From NCBI RefSeq assembly GCF_031453675.1, contig NZ_JAVIZX010000001.1, forward strand, positions 4,362,001-4,426,000: 64,000 nt of DNA, read 5' to 3'. Positions within the stretch are counted from its first letter, which is position 1. Each line of letters opens with the position of its first letter. The notes under the pieces were generated by a model. That model did no database searches. It was not told the DNA's origin and worked only from the letters and a program-made list of their open reading frames with translations. A program made the position numbers and the translations under genes. Of the stretch, positions 1-7,312 are shown piece by piece. The stretch comes from Paracidovorax wautersii. GTDB taxonomy: Bacteria; Pseudomonadota; Gammaproteobacteria; Burkholderiales; Burkholderiaceae_C.

Positions 1-1
1 C

Positions 2-292
2 GGTGGCGGCCTGCTGGAAAACATTCCGCGCGTGCTGCCCGACGGCCTGGCAGCACACCTCAAAGCCGGCAGCTGGCCGCAGACGGAACTCTTCGCCTGG
101 CTGCAGAAGACCGCCGGCATCGACGACATCGAGATGAACCGCACATTCAACAACGGCATCGGCATGGTGGTGGTGGTGGCTGCCGCCGCGGCCGAAGCGG
201 TGGCCGCGACGCTGCGCGCCTCCGGCGAGACGGTCTACACCATCGGCGCCATCGCCGAGCGGGCCGCCGGCGCACCGGTCGTGGTGGCCTGA
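2..292 (+). CDS. purM: phosphoribosylformylglycinamidine cyclo-ligase (AIR synthetase), C-terminal part
   Basis: PurM closes the imidazole ring of the purine precursor, turning FGAM plus ATP into AIR in the cytoplasm. The window opens inside the gene, so only about the last 96 codons are visible. They begin in frame at base 2 with GGLLENIPRVLP. The tail carries the family-typical pattern WLQKTAGID, then MNRTFNNGIGMV, and ends with a Val/Ala-rich strand. The following permease gene starts 14 bp after the stop, so the two may be co-transcribed. The identification rests on recognised family sequence; the missing N-terminal ATP-binding half cannot be judged. Confidence 0.93.
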   Translation, partial: GGGLLENIPRVLPDGLAAHLKAGSWPQTELFAWLQKTAGIDDIEMNRTFNNGIGMVVVVAAAAAEAVAATLRASGETVYTIGAIAERAAGAPVVVA

Positions 293-306
293 CCCGGCCG
301 CACGCC

Positions 307-1392
307 ATGCAGCCGCCGGCACCGCAGGACCGCACGCCCCCTCCTCCTGCCCTGCAGGTCGCAGCGCCTTTTCAGCCCGCGACACGCGGCGTGCGCATCG
401 CCAGCCATGTGCTGGTGGCCTGCGCCCTGCTGCTGGTGATGTGGCGCGGGCTGCTGCCCGGGCTGCTGTGCGTGTGCCTGGGCTTTCTGCTCACCCGCTG
501 GCTGGCCCCGCGCTTCGTGGCGCTGCGCCGCCGCCTGCCCGGACGGGCCGGGATGCAGGCCGGCCAGGCGCTGGCTGCCGCGGTCGTGATGCTGGCGCCT
601 CTGCTGCTCGTGGTGCTGGCGCTGTCGCAATCGCGCAGCTATATCGTCGAGGCGCCCCAGCAGTACCGGGAACTGCTCGACTTCCTGGCGCGCACCGTGC
701 TGGAGCTGCGGCTGAAGCTGCCCACCGACATCGCGGCGCAGTTGCCCGAGGGCGCCGCCGAGATCCAGCGCATCATCGCCGGCTACCTGGGCGCGCAGGC
801 CGGCGCCCTGGCCATGGCGGGCCGCGCCTGGCTCACCGGCCTGCTGTATGCCTACGTGGGTCTGCTCATCGGGGCCCTGGCCGCCGTGCGCACGGTGAGC
901 GCGCAGCGCGGGCCGCTGGCGCAGGCGCTGGTGCTGCGCGTGGCCTATTTCGGCGACGCGTTCCGGCAGATCGTGGCCGCGCAATTCTGGATCGCCGCCT
1001 TCAACACGGCACTGACGGCCCTCTTCCTGCTGCTGGTCCTGCCCCTGTGGGACCTGCGCCTGCCGTACACGCCGGCCCTCATCACGCTCACCTTCGTGGC
1101 CGGGCTGGTGCCCATCGTGGGCAATCTGCTGTGCAACGTGGTCATCACCCTGGTGGGCCTGTCGGTCTCGCCCATGGCGGCGCTGGGCTGTTTGGCCTTC
1201 TTGATCCTGATCCACAAGGCGGAGTACGTGATCAACGCCAAGGTGGTGGGCCAGCGCACCCACATGGGCGTGTGGGAACTGCTGTCGGTGATGTTCGTGG
1301 CCGAGGCGGTGTTCGGCCCCGCGGGCCTGGTGGCGGCGCCCCTCTTCTACGCCTACCTGAAGAAAGAACTGGAAGCCGCACGGCTGGTGTGA
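307..1392 (+). CDS. AI-2E family (PerM/UPF0118) transporter
   Basis: A 361-residue inner-membrane protein of the PerM/AI-2E exporter family. Substrates for this family are poorly defined; autoinducer-2 export and ion-coupled exchange have been proposed for different members. After a Pro-rich cytosolic start come two close hydrophobic helices (about residues 25-65), another near residues 90-110, a less hydrophobic middle part (about 115-175), and a cluster of helices from about 180 to the end. The C-terminal half contains the family-like stretch GLVPIVGN. It lies directly downstream of purM, which suggests co-transcription but not a shared function. The substrate cannot be read from the sequence. 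Confidence 0.85.
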   Translation: MQPPAPQDRTPPPPALQVAAPFQPATRGVRIASHVLVACALLLVMWRGLLPGLLCVCLGFLLTRWLAPRFVALRRRLPGRAGMQAGQALAAAVVMLAPLLLVVLALSQSRSYIVEAPQQYRELLDFLARTVLELRLKLPTDIAAQLPEGAAEIQRIIAGYLGAQAGALAMAGRAWLTGLLYAYVGLLIGALAAVRTVSAQRGPLAQALVLRVAYFGDAFRQIVAAQFWIAAFNTALTALFLLLVLPLWDLRLPYTPALITLTFVAGLVPIVGNLLCNVVITLVGLSVSPMAALGCLAFLILIHKAEYVINAKVVGQRTHMGVWELLSVMFVAEAVFGPAGLVAAPLFYAYLKKELEAARLV

Positions 1393-1680
1393 GGCGCGCG
1401 GGCGCCTCGCAACCGGAGCGCAGCGCCAGCCGGGGCCGCCTGCGGCACCGGCCGATCCGGCCGCCCTCTTCCCACGGATGACAACGCTGCTGCGCCGGCT
1501 GCTGGCCCGGTGCGCCAGCGCCCGGCGGCAATGCATGCCGGACCCCGTCAGGCACGCCCCGCCCTCATCACCCGACCATCATGTCTGAAAATGATGGATA
1601 CTTGTCTCTTCCCGGCGCGACACCGGCCTACGGCGCTTTTAGCATAAGCGCTACCAACCATCCTCTTATGGAGCCGCGCC
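1393..1680. other. gene-free stretch of 288 bp
   Basis: No credible gene is seen between the permease and the hydrolase cassette. The distal part is richer in AT than its surroundings and probably holds the promoter of the cassette. It contains GGCGCTTTTAGCATAAGCGC near 1632-1651. This resembles the core of the short palindromic repeat found elsewhere in this window, but it lacks the flanking parts, so I treat it as a possible decayed copy. Confidence 0.4.
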
Positions 1681-2241
1681 GTGAAAACATGTCTGATAGT
1701 GATCGACGTTCAAGAATCGTTCCGCCACCGCCCCTACTCGACCGAGCGCGACATGCCGGCCTATCTTCAAGCCCAGAACGCCCTGATCGCGGGCTGCGTG
1801 GCCCGCGGCGTGCCCGTGGTGCGCGTGCTGCACACCGACGGGCCGGCTGACGCTGGCAACCCCTTTGCGCTGGAGTCGGGCCATGTCCGGCCGCTGGACG
1901 GCCTGGCCCCGTTCACGGAAGCCGCCCGCTTTCTCAAGAAGCGCCACAGCGCGCTGGTGGGCACCGGCCTGGATGTGTGGCTCACCGAGCACGGCATCCA
2001 GCGCCTCATCGTCAGCGGGATCCGCACCGAGCAATGCTGCGAGACCACCACGCGCCATGCCTCCGACCTGGGCTGGCAGGTCGACTACGTGACCGACGCC
2101 ACGCTCACCTTCGACATGCAGCAGCCCGACGGCGCACCCCTGCCGGCCGCCGACATCAAAGCCCGCACGGCCACCGTGCTGGCCGGCCGCTTCGCCACGC
2201 TGTGCACTGTGCAGCAGGCACTGGACCGGGTGGACGCATGA
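1681..2241 (+). CDS. isochorismatase-family cysteine hydrolase
   Basis: A 186-residue hydrolase of the isochorismatase/nicotinamidase-like fold. The expected Asp-Lys-Cys catalytic set is visible: Asp9 in LIVIDVQ, Lys86 or Lys87 in FLKKRHS, and Cys119 or Cys120 in TEQCCETT following the GIRT loop. Members cleave amides or vinyl ethers; which substrate applies here cannot be told. The stop overlaps the start of the next gene (ATGA), and the third gene overlaps the second, so three genes form one translationally coupled cassette with a DJ-1/PfpI protein and a GlxA-type regulator. The GTG start at 1681 follows an AT-richer region; an internal ATG (at 1690) would drop the first strand of the fold and is unlikely. 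Confidence 0.85.
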   Translation: MKTCLIVIDVQESFRHRPYSTERDMPAYLQAQNALIAGCVARGVPVVRVLHTDGPADAGNPFALESGHVRPLDGLAPFTEAARFLKKRHSALVGTGLDVWLTEHGIQRLIVSGIRTEQCCETTTRHASDLGWQVDYVTDATLTFDMQQPDGAPLPAADIKARTATVLAGRFATLCTVQQALDRVDA

Positions 2242-2897
2242 ACGCCGCGCCGATGCAAGACGCCCCTGCGGCCGCGCCGCTGGACATCGCCATCCTGGTG
2301 TTCGACGAGGTGGAAGCGCTCGACCTGGGTGGCCCGTACGAGGTTTTCACCACGGCCACGCGCATGCAACAGCGCCTGCAGCCCGGGGCCGCCGACCCCT
2401 TCCGCGTGCGCTGCGTGGCACGCACGGCCGAACCCATCCGGGCCCGGGCCGGCCTGCGCATCCTGCCGGACGCCGACTTCGCCCACTGCCCCGCACCCGA
2501 TGTGCTCATCGTGCCCGGCGGCGTGGTGGACGGGCCCCGCGCCTGCGCAGCCACGCTCGCCTGGATTGCGCAGGCCGCCGCCCACGCCCGGCTCACCGCC
2601 TCGGTCTGCACCGGCGCCTTCCTGCTGGCCGATGCCGGGCTGCTTGCCGCAGGCGCGCCGGTCACCACGCACTGGGAGGACATCGCCGATCTGCGCGCGC
2701 AGTTCCCCACGCTGGACGTGCAAGACCATGTGCGCTGGGTGGAGCAGGCGGGTGGGCGCATCGTCAGCTCCGCCGGCATCAGCGCCGGCATCGACATGAG
2801 CCTGCACCTCGTCGCCCGCCTCGCCGGACAGCCGCTGGCCGAACGCACGGCGCGGCAGATGGACTACGCATGGAATCCACATCCCACGACGGCGTGA
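2238..2897 (+). CDS. DJ-1/PfpI family protein
   Basis: A 219-residue protein of the DJ-1/PfpI (class I glutamine amidotransferase-like) superfamily. The start is the ATG that overlaps the upstream stop as ATGA. The nucleophile-elbow motif SVCTGAFLLA with its Cys is intact (about residues 124-133) and is followed by TTHW, a combination typical of the isonitrile hydratase-like branch. An early FDEVEALDLGGPYEVF segment marks the first strand and the conserved acidic position. The last 28 bases overlap the downstream regulator, whose sensor domain belongs to the same superfamily. Enzymatic activity is plausible because the Cys is kept; the substrate is unknown. Confidence 0.85.
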   Translation: MNAAPMQDAPAAAPLDIAILVFDEVEALDLGGPYEVFTTATRMQQRLQPGAADPFRVRCVARTAEPIRARAGLRILPDADFAHCPAPDVLIVPGGVVDGPRACAATLAWIAQAAAHARLTASVCTGAFLLADAGLLAAGAPVTTHWEDIADLRAQFPTLDVQDHVRWVEQAGGRIVSSAGISAGIDMSLHLVARLAGQPLAERTARQMDYAWNPHPTTA

Positions 2898-3871
2898 TCC
2901 GCGTCGTCTTCGTCCTGCTGGACGACAGCCTGGTGCTGGACTGGGCCGGCCCCGCGGAGGCGCTGCGCATCGCCAACCGCTGCCTGGTGGCGGCCGGCCG
3001 GCCGGAGCGCTTTCGCATCGAGTTCGCCGGACCGCAGGCCAGCACCCAGGGTTCGGTGGGCGTGCAGATGAGCGGCCTGGCGCCGCTGCCTGCGCATTGG
3101 ACGGAAGAGCCCACCTGGATCGTGCTGCCAGGGCAGACGGGGCAAACCATCGATGTCTCCAGCGACGCGAGCCGCGCCCTGCTCCATTGGCTGCGCGGCC
3201 AGCGGCTGGCGGCAGGCCGGCTGGAGGTGGTCAGCATCTGCGCCGGCGCCCTGCTGGCCGCCCACGCGGGCCTGCTGGCGGGCCGCCGGGCGACCACGCA
3301 CCACCAGCATTTGCAGGAGCTGAAGGCGGCCGAGCCGCGCTGCGACGTGGTGGCCAACCGCGTGTTCGTGGCGGACGGCCCCGTGCACAGCAGCGCCGGG
3401 GTGACGGCCGGCATCGACCTGACGCTGGCACGCATCGTGGACAGCTGCGACGCCGCCATCGCAGCGCAGGTGGCGCAGACCATGGTGGTCGCCGTGCGCC
3501 GCGGCCCGCACGACCCGGAACTGTCTCCCTTCCTGCACTACCGCAACCACATGCACGCCGCCCTGCACCGCGTGCAGGACGCCGTCAGCCTGCAGCCGCA
3601 GACGCCCTGGAACGTGCCCGCGATGGCCGCGCTGGCACACACCTCGCCGCGCCACCTCACCCGCCTGTTCCTGGAGCATGCCGGCATCGGCCCGCAGCAA
3701 TATTTGCGGCGCATCCGCCTGGCCAAGGCCGAGGCCGCCCTGGAAGCCGGCAGCAGCGTGGGCCAGGCCGCCGCCCTGGCCGGCTTCACATCGGACACGC
3801 AGCTGCGCCGCGCCTGGCACCAGTTCGGCCGCGCGGGCACGCCGTCCGGCGCAGGGCGCGACGTGCACTGA
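2870..3871 (+). CDS. GlxA-family AraC-type transcriptional regulator
   Basis: A 333-residue regulator. It has an N-terminal DJ-1/PfpI-like sensor (about residues 8-190, with the elbow VSICAGALLAAHAG retaining a Cys and a following TTHH) and a C-terminal AraC double helix-turn-helix (about residues 225-325, containing MAALAHTSPRHLTRLF and YLRRIRLAKAE). It starts inside the end of the preceding gene, so expression of the three-gene cassette is coupled. Regulators of this type usually control neighbouring catabolic genes; here the hydrolase and the DJ-1 protein are the obvious targets, by inference. No operator was identified. Confidence 0.88.
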   Translation: MESTSHDGVIRVVFVLLDDSLVLDWAGPAEALRIANRCLVAAGRPERFRIEFAGPQASTQGSVGVQMSGLAPLPAHWTEEPTWIVLPGQTGQTIDVSSDASRALLHWLRGQRLAAGRLEVVSICAGALLAAHAGLLAGRRATTHHQHLQELKAAEPRCDVVANRVFVADGPVHSSAGVTAGIDLTLARIVDSCDAAIAAQVAQTMVVAVRRGPHDPELSPFLHYRNHMHAALHRVQDAVSLQPQTPWNVPAMAALAHTSPRHLTRLFLEHAGIGPQQYLRRIRLAKAEAALEAGSSVGQAAALAGFTSDTQLRRAWHQFGRAGTPSGAGRDVH

Positions 3872-3954
3872 TCTAGCCGGCCGCCACTTCGATCCGGGCG
3901 CCACCATCGCGCAGGCGGTTGCCGGCCCCGCCCGCTTGCGGTTACAAACCGGGC

Positions 3955-4458
3955 ATGCAGGAGCCCGCCATCCCCCACGACGAAGACGACCGCCTGCGCG
4001 CACTGCGCGCACTGCTCATCCTGGATACGCCGCCTGAAGAACGCTTCGACCGCATCGTCGCGTTCGCCGCCGAGGAATTCGACATGCCGATGGCCTTCGT
4101 CACCCTGGTGGACGCGGAACGGCAATGGTTCAAGGCCCGCATCGGCTCCGATGTGCAGGAGACGCCTCGCAACATTTCCTTCTGCGCGCATGCGATCCTG
4201 CAGCACGAGCCCCTGGTGGTGCAGGATGCGCAGCAGGACTGGCGCTTCCAGGACAACCCGCTGGTCACCGGCGATCCGGGCATCCGTTTCTATGCCGGTG
4301 CGCCGCTCGCCCTGCCGGGTGGCCAGAGCGTGGGCACGCTGTGCATCATCGACCGCCAGCCCCGCACGCTCGACCGCGTCGGGCTGGCCATCCTGCAGTC
4401 CCTGCGCGATCTGGCGGTGGAAGAGCTGGAGCGCCAGGCGGAAGGCAAGGCGCCATGA
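3955..4458 (+). CDS. GAF domain protein
   Basis: A 167-residue soluble protein that is almost entirely one GAF domain (about residues 20-160). Recognisable family segments are LDTPPEERFDRIV near the start, FVTLVDAERQWFK, then ISFCAHAIL and RFYAGAPL, and finally GTLCIIDRQPR. Stand-alone GAF proteins with this opening are common next to signalling proteins and may bind small ligands or redox cofactors. The start chosen is ATG 3955, just before the conserved region; an in-frame start 36 bases upstream would add an unconserved Pro/Ala-rich leader. Its stop overlaps the start of the receiver-like gene (ATGA), implying a two-gene unit. Confidence 0.82.
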   Translation: MQEPAIPHDEDDRLRALRALLILDTPPEERFDRIVAFAAEEFDMPMAFVTLVDAERQWFKARIGSDVQETPRNISFCAHAILQHEPLVVQDAQQDWRFQDNPLVTGDPGIRFYAGAPLALPGGQSVGTLCIIDRQPRTLDRVGLAILQSLRDLAVEELERQAEGKAP

Positions 4459-4850
4459 GCGCGGCGTTCCAGCCCCTGCGCCAGGACATCCTGCTGGTGG
4501 AGCCCAGCTCGATGACCGGCGGCATCATCGTCTCCACCGCCCGCCAACTCGCTCTGCCCCCCGTGCGGCAGGTCAACAGCGTGCGCAGCGCCCACGCGCA
4601 GCTGAACAGCCGCCCCATCACCGGCATGATCGTGTCGCTGGAGGAGGAAGCCGAAGCCGTGGAACTGCTGCGCAAGGTGCGTGCCGCGGAATTTCCGGTC
4701 CGGCCCGACATGCCGATCGCCATCACCACGGCCCAGGTCGACAGCGGCACAGCCGAGCAGCTCAAGGCGCTGCGCGTGCGCCGCATCCTGCTCAAGCCGT
4801 TCAAGGTGCACAACGTCATCACTACCATCGAGATGCTGGTGGCCAGCTAA
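4455..4850 (+). CDS. degenerate CheY-like receiver (pseudo-receiver) protein
   Basis: A 131-residue protein with the length and layout of a single response-regulator receiver. The opening DILLVEPSS corresponds to strand 1, but only one acidic residue (Glu16) is left of the usual acidic pair. The strand-3 position that normally carries the phosphorylated Asp reads GMIVSLEEE, with Ser61 or the following Glu in its place. The strand-4 Thr (AITTAQ, 91-92) and the conserved Lys114 in LLKPF are kept. This suggests a phosphorylation-independent receiver. It is translationally coupled to the GAF protein. No output domain is attached, so it probably acts through protein contacts (inference). Confidence 0.7.
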   Translation: MSAAFQPLRQDILLVEPSSMTGGIIVSTARQLALPPVRQVNSVRSAHAQLNSRPITGMIVSLEEEAEAVELLRKVRAAEFPVRPDMPIAITTAQVDSGTAEQLKALRVRRILLKPFKVHNVITTIEMLVAS

Positions 4851-4899
4851 GGCAACCCACCGCAGCGGACGGCGTATACGGCAGCGTGCGCAGCGGGCT

Positions 4900-5814
4900 T
4901 CAGTAGATCTCGGGCACGTACATGCTGGCCGGCACGGGCTGGCGCAGGTATTCGGGATGGCGCACCCGCTCGGGCAGCACCACCGTGGGATGCGGCACCT
5001 CGGCATAGGGCAGCTGGCCCAGCAGGTGGGCGATGCAGTTCAGGCGCGCCTTCTTCTTGTCCACCGCCTGCACGATCCACCAAGGCGCCTCGGGAATGTG
5101 CGTGCGCTCCAGCATGGTTTCCTTGGCCTTGGTGTACTCCTCCCAGCGCACCCGGCTCTCCAGGTCCATGGGGCTGAGCTTCCACTGCTTGAGCGGGTCG
5201 TGGATGCGGCCGAGGAAGCGCAGATGCTGCTCTTCGTCGGTGATCGAGAACCAGTACTTGATGAGCCGGATGCCCGAGCGCACGAGCATCTTCTCGAACT
5301 CCGGCACCGTGCGGAAGAACTCCTCGTACTCGTCGTCGGTGCAAAAGCCCATCACCCGCTCGACGCCGGCGCGGTTGTACCAGCTGCGATCGAACAGCAC
5401 GATCTCACCGGCCGCGGGCAGGTGCGCCACATAGCGCTGGAAGTACCACTGCGTGCGCTCGCGGTCGTTGGGCGCCGGGAGTGCCGCCACGCGCGCCACG
5501 CGGGGGTTCAGCCGCTGGGTGATGCGCTTGATGACGCCGCCCTTGCCGGCGGCATCGCGCCCCTCGAAGAGGATGACCACCTTCTCGCGCGAGTGCTGCA
5601 CCCAGTCCTGCAGCTTCACCAGTTCGCCCTGCAGCCGGAACAGCTCGCGGAAGTAGCGCTGCCGCGCCGCCTTGTCCACCACCGCCATGCCACCGGCCTC
5701 GTCCACGTAGCGGTCCTCAATCTCCAGTTCCAGCTCTTCGTCGTAGCCGTCGGCAAGCTCATTGGCGATGCGCTGCATGAGGTCCTGCGCGTCGAAGGAA
5801 GTGTTGTGCAACAT
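4900..5814 (-). CDS. ppk2: polyphosphate kinase 2 family protein
   Basis: A 304-residue PPK2-family kinase that transfers phosphate between polyphosphate and nucleotides. The Walker A-like loop LFEGRDAAGKGG, the acidic Walker B segment LFDRSWYNRAG and the lid region following VMGFCTDDEY are all present, and the length fits a single-domain (class I-like) enzyme. Nucleotide preference cannot be decided by eye. It is transcribed away from zntB. A sequence matching a Pho box (two 7-mers of type TGTCAT spaced by 4 bp) lies on its own strand about 44 bp upstream of the start codon, so PhoB control under phosphate limitation is likely. Confidence 0.92.
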   Translation of the reverse strand: MLHNTSFDAQDLMQRIANELADGYDEELELEIEDRYVDEAGGMAVVDKAARQRYFRELFRLQGELVKLQDWVQHSREKVVILFEGRDAAGKGGVIKRITQRLNPRVARVAALPAPNDRERTQWYFQRYVAHLPAAGEIVLFDRSWYNRAGVERVMGFCTDDEYEEFFRTVPEFEKMLVRSGIRLIKYWFSITDEEQHLRFLGRIHDPLKQWKLSPMDLESRVRWEEYTKAKETMLERTHIPEAPWWIVQAVDKKKARLNCIAHLLGQLPYAEVPHPTVVLPERVRHPEYLRQPVPASMYVPEIY

Positions 5815-5857
5815 GGAAAAGCCCGGAAAAACGAGGCATCCATGGTGACCCGTGCCG

Positions 5858-5875
5858 ATGACAAAGCGATGACAT
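5858..5875 (-). promoter_or_regulatory. candidate Pho box upstream of ppk2
   Basis: Read on the minus strand the site is ATGTCATCGCTTTGTCAT. This is two 7-bp direct repeats, ATGTCAT and TTGTCAT, separated by 4 bp, against the known PhoB half-site CTGTCAT. It points toward ppk2 and lies 44-61 bp before its start codon. A weaker plus-strand pair (TCGTCAC, 4 bp, CTGTCAT at 5884-5901) points toward zntB. The sites were found by eye; binding is not shown. Confidence 0.6.
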
Positions 5876-5962
5876 TTTTCAGATCGTCACGAATCTGTCA
5901 TGCCGGCGGCGCACCATGGCGGGCTTCGCTGCCCGCCTTCCTCCCGCCACCGCCCACCTGCC

Positions 5963-7021
5963 ATGACCGCCCCTGCCGACGTCCTGCACCACTCCTACGG
6001 CGGGGACGCGGCCGGCCTGATCTGCGGCTACCGCATGCAACCCGGCCAGCCTGCCCAGGCCATCGACACCACGCAGGCCTGGGCCTGGCTGCAGGCGCGG
6101 GCGGTGTCCAGCCCCGTTGCGGACGGCGCGCCGGTGGACGCACAGCCCTTCCTGTGGCTGCACTTCAATCTCAGCCACGCGCAGGCCGTGCGGTGGATCG
6201 AGCGGCACGCAGGCCTACCCGACACATTCTTCGAGGCGCTGCGTGAGGGCTCGCACTCCACCCGCATCGAGCGCGACGACGACACCCTGGTCGCCGTGCT
6301 CAACGACGTGCACTTCGACTTCGCCTTCGAGCCGCTGGACTCCGCCACGCTGTGGATCGGCGTGACGCCGCACCTGGTGGTGACGGCGCGCACCCAGCCG
6401 CTGCGCTCGGTGGATGCACTGCGCACCGCCGTGCGGGGCGGCCAGTGCCCGCACTCCAGCGCCGCCCTGCTGGAGCAGCTCATGCGCACACAGGCGGACG
6501 GCCTGGTGCGCATCGTGCGCGAGGCCACCCAGCGCGTGGACCGCATCGAGGATGAACTGCTCGCCAACCGCCTCAACCATCGGCGCGCCAGGCTCGGCGT
6601 GCTGCGGCGGCTGCTGGTGCGCCTGCAGCGCCTGCTGGCACCCGAGCCGGCCGCCCTCTTCCGGCTGCTGCAGCGGCCGCCGGGATGGATGACGGAGGAA
6701 GACGCGCAGGAGCTGAGGGACGCGTCGGAAGAATTCTCCGTGGTGCTGCGCGACATGCAGGGCCTGCAGGAACGCATCAAGCTGCTGCAGGAAGAGATCG
6801 CTGCCAACGTGCAGGAGGCCAACAGCCGCACCCTGTTCGTCCTCACGGTCGTGACCGTGCTCGCCCTGCCCATCAACATCCTGACCGGGCTGTTCGGCAT
6901 GAACGTGGGCGGCATTCCCCTGGCCGACAGCGCACACGGCTTCTGGGTCATCGTCGCCCTGCTGACGGGCTTCACACTGGCAGCGGCGTGGCTGGCGCTG
7001 CGCTGGGGCCGGGACCAGTAG
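5963..7021 (+). CDS. zntB: CorA-superfamily zinc transporter (ZntB type)
   Basis: A 352-residue member of the CorA/ZntB divalent-cation channel family. The N-terminal two thirds form the cytosolic funnel with long acidic/Arg-rich helices. The last 60 residues hold two membrane helices, the first ending in the signature GMN within LFGMNVGGIPL. The following GGIP rather than the CorA-type ending favours the zinc-transporting ZntB branch. The start is ATG 5963; the open frame continues upstream but without similarity. It is divergent from ppk2 across 148 bp that carry Pho-box-like repeats. The transport direction of ZntB proteins is debated, so I state only zinc movement. Confidence 0.87.
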   Translation: MTAPADVLHHSYGGDAAGLICGYRMQPGQPAQAIDTTQAWAWLQARAVSSPVADGAPVDAQPFLWLHFNLSHAQAVRWIERHAGLPDTFFEALREGSHSTRIERDDDTLVAVLNDVHFDFAFEPLDSATLWIGVTPHLVVTARTQPLRSVDALRTAVRGGQCPHSSAALLEQLMRTQADGLVRIVREATQRVDRIEDELLANRLNHRRARLGVLRRLLVRLQRLLAPEPAALFRLLQRPPGWMTEEDAQELRDASEEFSVVLRDMQGLQERIKLLQEEIAANVQEANSRTLFVLTVVTVLALPINILTGLFGMNVGGIPLADSAHGFWVIVALLTGFTLAAAWLALRWGRDQ

Positions 7022-7046
7022 GCGGCTGCGACGCGGTAACGGTGCT

Positions 7047-7312
7047 GGGCCTGTTCACACTATTTTGGCCAGATGCGTTGCGATGCCCATGGGCCAGGCG
7101 ATAGGCGCCAAACGAAGCTGGGATGCGGCCCCAGCGAGGCTTGGCAACGCCGCGGATGGCCCGTGGGCATCGCAACCCGAAGGGAAGGCCGCCCCCGCCA
7201 GGCCACTCGTCGTTGCGTCCCTAGCCAAGGCCCCGACCTTAGCGTCGTCACGCGCCTCGATTGGCGTGGCGGGGGAGGCCTTCGCACTGGCAAAAATAGT
7301 GTGAACAGGCCC
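7047..7312. mobile_element. MITE-like element with 30-bp terminal inverted repeats
   Basis: The 266-bp stretch begins with GGGCCTGTTCACACTATTTT. It ends with the reverse complement of the same 20 bases, and the match extends to about 30 bp with one substitution and one indel. Inside are two further inverted repeats: 19-bp arms at 7077-7095 and 7158-7176 (one mismatch), enclosing a smaller hairpin at 7107-7145, and 22-bp arms at 7184-7205 and 7262-7283 (two mismatches). The whole unit could fold into two long hairpins closed by the terminal repeats. It encodes no transposase. No clear target-site duplication is visible. Its right end touches the stop codon of the next gene. Confidence 0.75.

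Noticed and set aside
5884-5901. Full-strength Pho box for zntB
   Set aside because: One 7-mer (CTGTCAT) is perfect but the other (TCGTCAC) matches poorly, so I mention it only as a weak site.
7065-7304. Open frame of 79 codons within the MITE-like element
   Set aside because: It follows the inverted-repeat symmetry (both strands give similar frames) and resembles no protein; it is a by-product of the repeat.
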